Assembly: GCF_047495875.1 (NCBI RefSeq)
Contig: NC_092474.1
Span: forward strand, 13,665,700-13,729,699
Direction of reading: 5' to 3'
DNA length: 64,000 nt
DNA from: Pithys albifrons albifrons
Lineage: Eukaryota; Chordata; Aves; Passeriformes; Thamnophilidae
The notes beneath the pieces were generated by a model. The model worked only from the letters and a program-made list of their open reading frames with translations. It was not told the DNA's origin and ran no database searches. The position numbers and the translations under genes are program-made. Position 1 is the stretch's first letter, and every line of letters begins with the position of its first letter. Of this stretch, positions 23,446 through 33,437 are shown piece after piece.

Positions 23446-24684
23446 CTCTCTGCTGGCAGAGCAGCCTCAGCACGGCCTGGGAGCCATCAGGCACTTCCTC
23501 GGCACCCAGCCATGGCACGGAGCATCCAGGATTTACAGCCTGTTCCAAGGGAGGAGAACTCCAATCACTGGGGGTTGGCAGACACAGAAAGAGGTGAGAC
23601 CCAACAGTTTATATCCTTGTCCATCACAGTCTGCTGGGGCAGGATCTGCTGCCTGTACATGGGAGAAAAGGCTTGGATCTGCATTTATCTCTGTCACAAA
23701 GCAGCAACAGCCCTGCTGGAAGAATTCTCCTTCTCTGAGTCCAGACCACGCAAAACAGAGATCCCAGAGAGCCAACAGCCCCAGGGAAGGTGCAGCAGAA
23801 ACTATCCAAGGTGCAAAGAGGAGGAGCTGGAGGTCCTGGGGACCTTCAACCACAACCTCCACAAGCTGCCAATATAGGAGGAAGGAAATTCTTCATGTCC
23901 ATCTCTGCAAGGTAAGGAAGGAACTCAGCAAAGATACTTATTTATATCCTTAAAGATAAAACAAAAGCTGATCTCACCTGTCCTGCAGGTGGGAAGCTGC
24001 ACCACTAACACTTCCTTCAGTCCACCAAGACACCCATTTTCTCCTGCACATCATGGACTGCTCTCCTCATCCTCCCCAGCCTATGGCACCAGGGTGTGCC
24101 TGCCCTGAGCACAGCACTGAGAGCACACCAGCCTTACAGCCAGGAGAAAAGAACCCTCAGCTCCACAGCCCCCAGAGAGGCCCAGTCCTTTCCCCAGGGA
24201 AGAGGGATACAGGTCACACATGTTGCTGGAGCCTGGAGACTCTGCTGAGGAGCATCGAGGAGTGACAGAAGTGGGGACTCCCATCCGTGCTGGGCCTGGA
24301 GCCACCAGCAGCGCCGATGACATCAGCTTGTGTTGCACCCTTGAGGCCCCAGCCCATGGGATGTCCCTGCTGCAGGTGCCACAGACACCCTGGAGGAGCT
24401 GCAGGTTCTCTCCCGGGGGATATAAAGGCACCTGATGAAAGCCAAAGATGGATGGACTGGGAGATAAACTCCAAAAGCAATTCTGCACATTTTGACACCT
24501 TGACAGCCAAATGCATTTAAAAAATGGCACAGAGACCAGAGCAAGATAGAGAGATTTTCTAAATAAAACAGGGCCAGAATCAGTCACAGCCTCCCAGATG
24601 ATTCCTCAGGCTCAGCAGGAAAAGCAGAGCTCCAGGCAATTCCTCAGAACCTGGCATGCCAAGCTCAGGCAGGGCTGCCAAACC

Positions 24685-24760
24685 TCCATCCATCAATCCA
24701 TCCATCCATCCATCCATCCATCCATCCATCCATCCATCCATCCATCCATCCATCCATCCC
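24685..24760. repeat. (CCAT)n microsatellite
   Basis: About 18 nearly perfect CCAT/ATCC units with one interruption. Confidence 0.97.
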
Positions 24761-24984
24761 ACAAGCACCTGCACCACATTCCCTTTCATCCCCTGCTCCC
24801 AAGAAATCTCTGCAAGAAACCACCACAAGTTCCTCTGCCTGTGTTTGTTGGAAACATCTGACTTTTTTGAATTGGCTTCAAAACCTCCACATTGAAGGTA
24901 AAATGTTCAAAGACTCCAACTGAGCTGGGAATCTCGTTGGTTTAGGGTTCTTTCCTTGGTGGGTGAGGCTGGACAAGCCCCAGC

Positions 24985-25580
24985 CCAGAACCCCCCGTGC
25001 CCTGGGCTGGTCCCACAGTGTGGGCAGCAGGGAGGGGGGGATTGTGCCCCTCTGCCCCCTCAGGTGAGACCCCCCTGCAGAGCTGCCCCAGCCCTGGGCC
25101 CAGCACAGGAAGGACATGGAGCTGCTGGAGAGAGTCCAGAGGAGGCCCCGGAGATGCTCCAGGGTTGGAGCCCCTCTGCTCTGGAGCCAGGCTGGGAGAG
25201 CTGGGGGGGTCACCTGGAGAAGCCTGAAGGGGCTCCAGGGACACCTGAGAGCCCCTTCCAGAGCCTGAAGGGGCTCCAGGAGAGCTGGAGAGGGACTGGG
25301 GACAAGGGATGGAGGGACAGGACAAGGGGAATGGCTTCCCACTGCCAGAGGGCAGGGATAGATGGGATGTGGGGAAGGAATTCCTGGCTGTGAGGGTGGG
25401 CAGGCCCTGGCACAGGTGCCCAGAGGAGCTGTGGCTGCCCCATCCCTGGGAGTGTCCAAGGCCAGGCTGGACAGGGCTTGGAACAACCTGGGCTGGTGGG
25501 AGGTGTCCCTGCTCATGGCAGGGGGTGGGACTGGATGGGCTTTGAGGTCCCTTCCAACCCAACCCACTCCATGATTCTCC
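24985..25580 (+). mobile_element. CR1 LINE, about 600 bp of 3' end
   Basis: One of the two longest CR1 copies in the window. Sense orientation; includes the GACATGGAGCTGCTGGAG and GGGGCTCCAGGAGAGCTGGA blocks and the CCTTCCAACCCAACCCACTC terminus. Non-coding 3' part only. Confidence 0.93.
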
Positions 25581-27265
25581 AGGTGAAATGCCTTGTTGGA
25601 GGGGTCAGACACGGCCCAGCCATCCCTCCCTCCCAGCCACAGCTCCACCCCCAGGCCCAACCAGCCCTGGCTGCTGCACAGAACTCCAAGGGCTTGAGGT
25701 CTGCAATCGTCCCACTCCAGCCCAAGAGACCAAACCCAAGTGCTGCTTAAAGAACAGGGAGCCATAAATACCCTCATCCTTTACTGGATCATCCCAGAGT
25801 TTTCCAGCCAGGTTTCCTGCACTGTGCTGGGGCTGCTGGAATCCAGAGGGAACACGTCTGGTCCACTGGCAGGCTCTGCTTTTGAGTACTGACACATCCC
25901 TCTTTCACATCCTATTCCATAGTCTCCCAAAGTTCCTGGTGGCATAAAAATCTTCCTGTCAGCTCTGGCTCCTGCACTCCATCTCTGCAGAAGCTGCTGC
26001 TGCTGCAGACAGGGAAAACAAATGAGATTCTGCAGTGGTCCCACACAAGTTTGCAGAGCTCTCGCAGGGAAATGTGCCTGAGGAAGCCCAGCCTTTGAAA
26101 TCCTGTTTCAAACTTTCCCTTTCATCACCCCCACAGCAATAACTGCAGAAGCTCCTTCTCCCTCCTTCCCCAAAAATCAGGGCAGAAAGCTCCCACAGAT
26201 TCCAGGCAGGCAGATCCCACATCCCACAGCTGCCTGCTCCCAGATTCTCCAGGCAACTCCTACTGCAGGGGACAAAGGGCTGAACAGGCAATCAGAGGAG
26301 CAGCAGATTCTCACTGGGATTGCCCCTCCAGTGATTCCACCCAACACTTATTCCCGTCTCTTTAAGGATTCCTCTGCATGGATATCTTGTTGGATTCTGC
26401 CAACTCTCTGCAGCACCAGCAAGTCCAGAGGAATAAAAGCTGCTTCTGACGAGCACCAACCTATTTCCATCTCCCCAAACAGCTCCAGCAATAAACAAAG
26501 AGCATTATTCAGCTGAACACAGAGATGGTTCCTAATTAAATCCATCTTAGTCATTATGAAATAAAGGAAATGCAGCAGCTCTGTAAAGAACAGCCTCGGC
26601 TTGGCCATTTCCCCTCAACATCTGCAGACCCCAATTTTGAGGAGCTCAGACCCTGCACAGCCACAAACACCCCCAGACAGGCTTTGTGGCAGCCTGAATG
26701 AGTTCCTGAATCAGTGCAAGTACAAAAAACCCCCCAAGGGCTTTGTCTGGCACCAAAGTACCACAGGACTCCTCCTCTGCACCTCCTGTTTGATGAGGCA
26801 CCTCCAGGCGTGTCCCAGCCACAGAGGGGCTCGGGGCATCTCCAGCCCAGCCCTCCTGTGCACCAGCCCACACTTCCCCTCTCCAGCTGCTGCCAAACAC
26901 CCCGTGGTGCTCTGCACCAGCTACAGATTGGATTTAGGACTCCTGGGGTGTTTCCCTGGGCAGAGGGAGGAAGGTGACCCCGAGATGGGCACACAAGGAC
27001 TCAGCTGTGTCTGGGTGGAACCCCAGGAGCTGCTGCTGGGCCTTGACCTCAATTTCCTGTCTCCTCCAGCCCAGCCTGGGGATGCTCCAGCCTCTTTGGA
27101 TGTCCAGGCAGATGTGAAGTTAATTGGATCCAAGTGTCAAGCTTATGACACTCAGCTGCCAACTGAAATGGGCTCAGATCTGCAGGGAGACTTGGAATGG
27201 CAGCAGAGTCTGCTGGCACCTTCCAGTGCCAGAGGGACAGATCCTGCTTTCCATTACACCTGGAA

Positions 27266-27530
27266 TAAATCATGGAATGGTTTGGGTTGGAAGGGACCTT
27301 AGAGATCACTTTGTGCCACCCCCTGCCATGGGCAGGGACACCTCCCACTGTCCCAGGGTGCTCCAAGCCCTGTCCAGCCTGGCCTTGGACACTCCCAGGG
27401 ATGGGGCAGCCACAGCTCCTCTGCCCAACCTGTGCCAGGGCCTGCCCACCCTCACAGGGAAGAATTTCCTTCTAATATCCCATCTATCCCTGCCCTCTGG
27501 CAGTGGGAAGCCACTCCCTTGTCCTGTCAT
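27266..27530 (-). mobile_element. CR1 LINE 3' fragment
   Basis: Antisense, from AATCATGGAATGGTTTGGGT to the GGGAAGCCACTCCCTTGTCC block; well preserved. Confidence 0.93.
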
Positions 27531-27606
27531 AGAATCATCACAGAATGGATTAGGTTACAAGGAACCTCAAGGCCCATTTCATTCCAAGCCCTTCCAGGGG
27601 CACCTT
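27531..27606 (-). mobile_element. Second short CR1 3' fragment
   Basis: A new CR1 terminus (TAGAATCATCACAGAATGG) starts where the previous copy stops; about 75 bp, adjacent copies in the same orientation. Confidence 0.7.
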
Positions 27607-27775
27607 CTACTGCAAATCTGGAGCTTGACTTGGGATTAACCCCAACCTGACCACACACAAACCCTCCTGGGGGCAGCAGTTCAGGGGCTGTTGGGGAGAA
27701 TTGTCTGAGAGACAATCCTGAGCAGTTAAATTGGAAAAATAACTGAGCTTTTGCAGTCTCTGCTCTGTGTGACAG

Positions 27776-28015
27776 GGACAGGGCACAGGGAATGGCTGGA
27801 GCTGTGTCAGGGCAGGGACAGCACCCAGGGAAGGGCTGGAGCTGTGCCAGGGCAGGGACAGGGCACAGGGAATGGCTGGAGCTGTGTCAGGGCAGGGACA
27901 GGGCACAGGGAATGGCTGGAGCTGTGCCAGGGCAGGGACAGGGCACAGGGAATGGCTGGAGCTGTGTCAGGGCAGGGACAGGGCACAGGGAAGGGCTGGA
28001 GCTGTGTCAGGGCAG
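27776..28015. repeat. 40-bp minisatellite derived from a CR1 segment
   Basis: About six copies of a 40-bp unit, GGCTGGAGCTGTGTCAGGGC then AGGGACAGGGCACAGGGAAT. The first half is the sequence found at the start of the adjacent CR1 copy. Confidence 0.92.
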
Positions 28016-28245
28016 GGTCAGGTTGGATCTCAGGGAAAGGTCCTTCCCCCAGAGGGTGGTGGGCACTGACCAGGCTCCCCAGGGCAGTGGGCACAGCCCC
28101 AAGGCTGCCAGAGCTCCAGGAGGGTTTGGATGATGCTCTGGGGCACAGGGTGGGATTGTTGGGGTGTCTGTGCATGGCCTGGAGTTGGACTGGATGATCT
28201 CTGTGTGTCCCTTCCAGCTCAGGATATTCCATGATTCCAAAGGTG
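28005..28245 (+). mobile_element. CR1 LINE 3' fragment
   Basis: Sense; CAGGTTGGATCTCAGGGAAA through CCAGAGGGTGGTGGGCACTG to GGATATTCCATGATTCC. Continuous with the 40-bp array on its 5' side. Confidence 0.9.
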
Positions 28246-28724
28246 TAACACTACCCACAGGGCTCAGGAATGTGTCAGGCACATTCCAGGCTTCCAGCAC
28301 GAGCAGAGGCCTTTCCCTAACCCAGAAATATCCCACAGATCCCCACAGTCACTGTTTGAGAAACCAAACATAAATAAATCAGGAGAAATGACTCTGCAGC
28401 CCAGACCTTGTGCTATTCCTGGGTGGGTGAGACAAACAAAACGACAGAGCAGAGTCACTTGAGGGTCTGCTCTGGAATTTCGTGTAGATGCTCATCTAAC
28501 AACAATCCTGAGAGGAAACAGCTCAGTTCTAGGATATCCCCTCTCCCCTTGTCTGTCCTGCCATCCTACACCCAAATTTGTCTCTCTGTCCCATCTGGGC
28601 CACCCTGGGGCCCCTCTGCCCTTCTGAGGTTAAACAGGGAAAAACACAAAGACAAGGTGGCAAAAGGGAATGTTCCCACCTCTGTTCTGCCACATGGGGC
28701 CACATGTCACTGCTCCTGAGGCCT

Positions 28725-28930
28725 CTGGAGCAGCTCCCTGAGGGTGCCCTGGCACAGGTTGGGCAGAGGAGCTGTGGCTGCCCCATCCCTGGGAGTGCCC
28801 AAGGCCAGGCTGGACAGGGCTTGGAACAACCTGGGCTGGTGGGAGGTGTCCCTGCCCATGGCAGGGGGTGGCACTGGATGGGCTTTGAGGTCCCTTCCAA
28901 CCCAAACCATCCTGTAATTCCATGATTTAG
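28725..28930 (+). mobile_element. CR1 LINE 3' fragment
   Basis: Sense; TGGCACAGGTTGGGCAGAGG to CCATCCTGTAATTCCATGAT. Confidence 0.92.
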
Positions 28931-29037
28931 GAGGCCCACGTTGCTCTCCCACTCACCCCACATTGTCACTGACCACCCTCCACACCCACAAAGTGCCAGA
29001 AAACACCCAAACTGCCCCCAGCTCCAGGGGTGAGCAG

Positions 29038-29395
29038 AGAATCATAGAATTGACTGGGTTGGAAAAGCCCTCTGAGATCATCCAGTCCAACCCTTGGGCC
29101 AACTCCAGTCCCTTTACCAGATCATGGCACTCAGTGCCACGGCCAAGCTCAGCTGAAAAACCTCCAGGGATGGGGAATCCACCCCCTCTCTGGGCAGCCC
29201 ATTCCAATCCCTGAGCACTCTCTCTGCAAAGAATTTCTTTCTGCTCTCCAACTTCAATTTCCCCTGGCAGAGCTTGAGCCCATCGTGCCCCCTTGTCCTA
29301 CTGCTGAGTGCCTGGGAGAAGAGACCAACCTCCACCTGGCCAGAACTTCCCTTTGGGGCAGTGACCACAACCCCTGAGTGTCCCTGTCCCCCTGG
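29038..29395 (-). mobile_element. CR1 LINE 3' fragment, subfamily with GACTGGGTTGGAAAAG end
   Basis: Antisense; GAATTGACTGGGTTGGAAAA, then AAAACCTCCAGGGATGGGGA and CTTGAGCCCATCGTGCCCCC. Nearly identical to the copy at 40676-40957. Confidence 0.92.
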
Positions 29396-29594
29396 GAGGT
29401 CACCCGGGCAGGGCAGGGCAGGGCAGGGCAGGGGTGACTGTGCCCCCTCGGCCCCCCGGCCCCAGCCCGGACTGGCCCCACAGCCGGGGCCGCGCTGGTG
29501 TCACAGCACAAGGCGGGACACAGACCCTGGGGCAGCCCTGGGGACGGTCAGGGCCAGGGGGCGGGACGGGGCGAGCGGGACCCCCTCCCAGGGC

Positions 29595-29965
29595 CCTTCA
29601 CGGGGAATCCTCACAGGGACTGTCACAGGAACCACCACAGGGACTGTCACAGGAACCACCACAGGGATCCCTCACAGGAACCATCACAGGGATCCCTCAC
29701 AGGGATCGCTCATGGGGAATCCTCACAGGGACTGTCACAGGAACCATCACAGGGATCCCTCACAGGAACCATCACAGGGACTGTCACAGGAACCATCAAA
29801 GGGATCCCTCACAGGGATCGCTCATGGGGAATCCTCACAGGGACTGTCACAGGAACCATCACAGGGATCCCTCACAGGGATCGCTCACGGGGAATCCTCA
29901 CAGGGAGTCACACAGGGCCCTAACAAGGACTCCATACGGGGATCCCTCACACGAAGCCTTCACAG
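29595..29965. repeat. Short-unit tandem array 5' of UQCR10
   Basis: Units of 12-13 bp such as CACAGGGATCCCT and CACAGGAACCAT, with a repeated 120-bp block (AATCCTCACAGGGACTGTCA at about 29719 and 29839). Lies just outside the CpG-rich promoter. Confidence 0.88.
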
Positions 29966-29985
29966 TGACCCTTCACACGGACCCC

Positions 29986-30060
29986 TCCCGGTGGCCCCTC
30001 CCGGTGGCCCCTCCCGGTGGCCCCTCCCGGTGGCCCCTCCCGGTGGCCCCTCCCGGTGAC
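29986..30060. repeat. 13-bp GC-rich repeat in the promoter
   Basis: Six copies of CGGTGGCCCCTCC in tandem, within the ZMAT5/UQCR10 promoter; each copy resembles a GC box or KLF-type site. Confidence 0.9.
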
Positions 30061-30118
30061 CCCCGGCCCGCTCCCCCCGGCCCCGCTCACGCACCTCCAG
30101 CCGGGCCCGCGCCGCGCG

Positions 30119-30144
30119 CCTACAACTCCCACAGTGCCCCGCGC
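30119..30144 (+). promoter_or_regulatory. ZNF143/THAP11-like motif, copy 1
   Basis: CTACAACTCCCACAGTGC followed by CCCGCGC resembles the ACTACAAnTCCCAGnATGC element (SBS) bound by ZNF143 at many bidirectional housekeeping promoters; AG to CA is the main mismatch. Confidence 0.55.
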
Positions 30145-30178
30145 GCCGAGCCGCACACAGGGAGGTGTCACCGCACCG

Positions 30179-30204
30179 CCTACAACTCCCACAGTGCCCC
30201 GCGC
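30179..30204 (+). promoter_or_regulatory. ZNF143/THAP11-like motif, copy 2
   Basis: Identical over about 25 bp to copy 1 and exactly 60 bp downstream, so the promoter carries a local duplication of the element. Confidence 0.55.
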
Positions 30205-30221
30205 TCGGCGCTCCAGCGCCG

Positions 30222-30246
30222 CCTACAGGCCCCAGCAGCCCCCGCG
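30222..30246 (+). promoter_or_regulatory. ZNF143/THAP11-like motif, copy 3 (diverged)
   Basis: CCTACAGGCCCCAGCAGCCC keeps the CTACA and CCCAGCA halves of the same element, about 43 bp downstream of copy 2 and 32 bp before the UQCR10 start codon. Confidence 0.4.
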
Positions 30247-30271
30247 GCGCGGCGCAGGCGCGGTGCGCGCG

Positions 30272-30283
30272 GCCAAGATGGCG
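30272..30283 (+). promoter_or_regulatory. UQCR10: YY1-like site overlapping the UQCR10 start codon
   Basis: GCCAAGATGGCG fits the YY1 core (AAnATGGCG) and also supplies a good Kozak context (A at -3, G at +4). YY1 sites over the first codons are common in nuclear genes for respiratory-chain proteins. Confidence 0.45.
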
Positions 30284-30418
30284 CTGCTGCGGCAGGTGTA
30301 CTCGTCGCTGTTCCGCCGCACCTCCACCTTCGCGCTGTCCGTCGTGCTGGGCGCGGTGCTGTTCGAGCGCGCCTTCGACCAGGGCGCCGACGCGCTCTTC
30401 GAGCACCTCAACGAGGGG
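30278..30418 (+). CDS. UQCR10: UQCR10 coding exon 1
   Basis: 141 bp, 47 codons from the start codon to HLNEG; donor GTAAGG in phase 0. Contains the membrane helix and the FERAFDQGAD motif. CpG-rich like the promoter. Confidence 0.95.
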
Positions 30419-31692
30419 GTAAGGCGTGGGAGGCGCCGGGGCAGGCCCGTGGGGCGCGGCACCGCGCTGAAGGTCAGGCCGGCCCCGCTGGGCCCCGCCC
30501 CGGGCAGGCCCCGGACAGTGCCGGAACGTTCCCGGGCTGTTCCCGGGGTGTTCCCGCGGTGTCCTGGGCTGTTCCCGAGCTGTCCGGGGCTGTTCCAGGC
30601 TGTTCCCGGGCTGTCCGGGGCTGTTCCCGGGGTGTTCCCGGGCTGTCCCTAAAGTGTCCCTGGCTGTTCCTGGGCAGTCCCTGACTCCTCCCCGAGGCTC
30701 GGCTCTGCTCGGCTCAGCCCGCCCGGGGCGCCCCGCGTTGTCCTCGGGCTCCGATGGCTGCGGGAAGGGACGTGGGCGGCGGTGGGGGCAGGAGGGGCAG
30801 GGGGAGCTGTTCGGGGCTTTGTTTGCCCCCCAGGGTGCCCTTGGCAGGGGGCTCAGATGGCGCTGTCGGGCCGGGGTGGGACACACGGGGCAACTTGTCC
30901 TGGTGTTCCCGAGCACAGCTGGGAGGGGACAGTGACTGCAGGGGACAAACGGGGGCTTCATGGACAGGAAGAGAAGAGAAGGCTCCAGGGACACCTGAGA
31001 GCCCCTTCCAGAGCCTGAAGGGGCTCCAGGAGAGCTGGAGAGGGACCTGGGACAAGGGATGGAGGGACAGGACAAGGGGAATGGCTTCCCACTGCCAGAG
31101 GGCAGGGATAGATGGGATGTGGGGCAGGAATTCCTGGGTGTGAGGGTGGGCAGGGCCTGGCACAGGTTGGGCAGAGAAGCTGTGGCTGCCCCATCCCTGG
31201 GAGTGTCCAAGGCCAGGTGGGACAGGGCTTGGAGCAACTTGGGACAGTGGGAGTTGTCCCTGCCCATGGCAGAGGGTGGGACTGGATGGGCTTTAAGGTC
31301 CCTTCCCACCCAACCCATCCTGTGGTTCCATGAGTAGGATTGTTCTGTGCATCCCTTTTCTCCAGGAGCAGAACTGCCCTTTGTGGTCCAGGTGGGAATT
31401 CAAGGCAATGTGACTGAGATACTTCATTAATCCAGAGAAGGGGAGGGGGATTTTCTGCCCCTTCCTCCCTGTCCAGACCAACAGCCAGGAGCCCCCATGG
31501 CCAGAGCCATTCAGGGCTCCATCACCTGTCCCCAGGCAGGACAACTGTCAAATATAAACTATAAAATAGCATTTCAGAGTGAAGTGTCATCCCAGCACCT
31601 CTGAAAAGCCTCCTGAGATTTTTGTTTTGTTTTCCCCTTTGTTTTGCACACAGAAACTGTGGAAGCACATCAAGCACAAGTATGAGAACTGA
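30278..31692 (+). CDS. UQCR10: UQCR10, cytochrome bc1 complex subunit 9/10, complete CDS
   Basis: Gene model join 30278-30418, 31654-31692; 180 bp, 59 residues plus stop (human about 63). Seen: N-terminal LLRQVYSSLFRRTSTFALS, a single membrane helix about residues 18-33, the conserved FERAFDQGADAL and the C-terminal KLWKHIKHKYEN. Known: this small single-pass subunit (yeast Qcr9 homologue) lies next to cytochrome c1 and the Rieske protein in complex III of the mitochondrial inner membrane and is needed for stable assembly. Start choice: the ATG at 30278 has a strong Kozak context and gives the conserved N terminus, about four residues shorter than human. The intron (1.24 kb) is GT-AG in phase 0 and holds a CR1. 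The gene is divergent from ZMAT5 and convergent with ASCC2. Confidence 0.95.
30515..30680. repeat. Degenerate 10-11-bp GGCTGTTCCCGG repeat
   Basis: Roughly fifteen diverged copies of GCTGTTCCCGGG / GGTGTTCCCG in the UQCR10 intron. Confidence 0.8.
30975..31335 (+). mobile_element. CR1 LINE 3' fragment
   Basis: Sense; AGAAGGCTCCAGGGACACCT to CCCATCCTGTGGTTCCATGA. Same subfamily as 24985-25580. Confidence 0.93.
31654..31692 (+). CDS. UQCR10: UQCR10 coding exon 2
   Basis: A very small coding exon of 39 bp after TTTTGCACACAG; encodes KLWKHIKHKYEN and TGA. Identical in position and sequence to the vertebrate C terminus. Confidence 0.95.
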   Translation, partial: KLWKHIKHKYEN

Positions 31693-31864
31693 GCAGCTCA
31701 GCAGCAGGAGCCAGCCTGGGGTGGCCACAGGATTTGGCCTCCTGAAACTGGGAATGGATTCCTGAGGAACAACTCCGAGCCAGACTTACCAGCCACCCCC
31801 TGATCTGATGTGAAGCCAGATGGACTCCAGGAGTTCTGCTGCTGCCCCCGACTTTCTGTGTTCA

Positions 31865-31870
31865 AATAAA
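31865..31870 (+). terminator. UQCR10: UQCR10 poly(A) signal AATAAA
   Basis: Canonical hexamer 173 bp after the stop, followed by a GT-rich stretch (GTGTCTGGTGTCTGTGTGTT). Confidence 0.85.
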
Positions 31871-32469
31871 ACTCCTGGTCCGTGTCTGGTGTCTGTGTGT
31901 TCACCTCACCCCTCCTGGTGCCTCCTCCTTCTCTGGGAGGTGGGGAATGGTTAAATACAGCCCCACCCCTCAGGTCCAAGGCATTGTGAGGACTCAGAAC
32001 GTCCTGGAAATGGTTTGAAAGGCTTGAAAGCACTTACACAGCTGTGGTGTTAGTGCCAGGCCTTGGCCTGTGCCTGGGGGCAGCTGGGACAGGGATGAGC
32101 AGCTGTTGTATTTCTTCTGTTCAAAGGGACTGCAAATCATTTGCATCATCTGTAGGTCATGTGTGGATTTGATGGAGGTTCCTGGCCTGTCCCTTCAGAG
32201 CCTGTTCCCCTTTCCCCCTCAGCCTCTGAGTGTGCCCAGCACTGCTGGGCTGAAAATGGGGGTGGTGTGTGACCCCCACCTTGTCCAGCACCTCCTGAAA
32301 GGGGACATGGATCCCTTTCCCAATCCCTTCTGTGCCTTCTGGCTCTTCAGATGGTCTGAGGGGCAGAAGGGATGTCAGGTCTGTGGTGCAGTTCCAGCCT
32401 GCCCCATCCAAGGGGAGCTGCTGGGAGGGGAAAGGAACTGCCTGGTTCTCCCCAGCAGCTGGATCAGAG

Positions 32470-32640
32470 GAGTCAGGGAATGGTTGGGATGGGAAGGGAC
32501 CTTACAGATGATCCAGTTCCATCCCCCTGCCCTGGGCAGGGATCCCTCTCTTGCCATGGGCAGAGTCATTCCCTCCCCAGCAGCCTCCCTGGGGAGTCCA
32601 GCCCTGACTCTGGGCCCTTCCAACACCTCTCTCTTCCCAG
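32470..32640 (-). mobile_element. CR1 LINE 3' fragment, diverged
   Basis: Antisense; GGGAATGGTTGGGATGGGAA, then GATCCAGTTCCATCCCCCTG. Shorter and more diverged than most. Confidence 0.75.
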
Positions 32641-33395
32641 GAAGGGATGTTTGGGTCCTGTTTGGGGCAAGGACCCAGGTGCTCAGAGCTCTCAGGTGGC
32701 TGTGGGGGGATCTGGCTGGGTGGCTCCTGCTCCTCCCCAGCTCTGCAGCCACATCTCCTCTTCACACCAACCAGGAGGAATTCCAGCCATGGCTGGGGCA
32801 GAGCCTGTCAGAGCCAGGGCTCCAGGCAGCAGCTTTGCTGGGTTTGCAAACAGGTGCCAGGGGGGAAACATTTACTCTGAAAACACAAGGAGGACTTAAA
32901 AATCACTGTGTTTTTAGAGCAAAAACCAACTGCAGCTGTCCCAGTGCCAGCTGTGCTTTATGGAGGTGCTTAAGGGGAAGGCTGAAGCTTTCCTGGGACA
33001 ATCCCAGGCTGTGAGTGCAGCTGGCTCTGCAGTGCTGCTGCTCCGGGAGAGCTGGAGCTGCTGAGCAGAGGGAACCAGAGCTGAATGCAGGATGAGAGGG
33101 CAGACAGCACTGCAGTGGGCAGCAGGGAGGAGCTGCAGCTGGGGGAGAGCACAGCTATCCTGGCAGGGGATTTCCCTGGACACAGGATTTGGGGACAGAG
33201 GGAACTGTAATTCCCTTTTTCCTCTGCCTGTCATCAGGAGGTTTGAAAGAAAAACCTCCTCCTTGGAGCACTCAGGACTTCACCTCATGTCAAGACTGGC
33301 AGTTCTGCTGCATTTCTACTTCTCTGCAAACAGCCCCAATCACCCCCCCAGCCCCCTCTGCATTAAACCAGGCACCAAGTGCATGTCTGTGGACC

Positions 33396-33437
33396 TTACT
33401 ACCACCTTACTACCACCTTACTACCACCTTACTACCC
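33396..33437. repeat. 11-bp repeat, about four copies
   Basis: TACTACCACCT repeated in tandem. Confidence 0.9.

Larger units (their letters stand above)
23446..29959 (-). other. ZMAT5 5' intron (ends inferred)
   Basis: 6.5 kb with no coding frame supported. CR1 copies cover much of 24985-25580 and 27266-29395; it also holds a (CCAT)n microsatellite, the 40-bp array at 27776 and the array at 29595. 25780-26640 is unique and unexplained. Confidence 0.6.
29960..30277. promoter_or_regulatory. CpG-rich promoter, probably bidirectional ZMAT5/UQCR10
   Basis: Very GC- and CpG-rich stretch without TATA box directly upstream of the UQCR10 start codon. In human the two genes are head-to-head with closely spaced starts. 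The first ZMAT5 exon is non-coding, so its exact position cannot be read here. Contains three ZNF143-like motifs and a six-copy 13-bp GC repeat. Confidence 0.75.
30419..31653 (+). other. UQCR10 intron
   Basis: GTAAGG...CACACAG, 1235 bp. Contains the degenerate CTGTTCCCGGG repeat and a CR1 copy; no other exon seen. Confidence 0.9.

Noticed and set aside
24985..25580. Possible CR1 reverse-transcriptase coding sequence
   Set aside because: This and all other CR1 copies are 5'-truncated to the non-coding 3' region; no RT or endonuclease motif occurs in any frame.
29434..30684. 416-codon frame through the UQCR10 promoter
   Set aside because: Stop-poor GC-rich repeat that runs through the promoter and reads UQCR10 exon 1 in the wrong frame.
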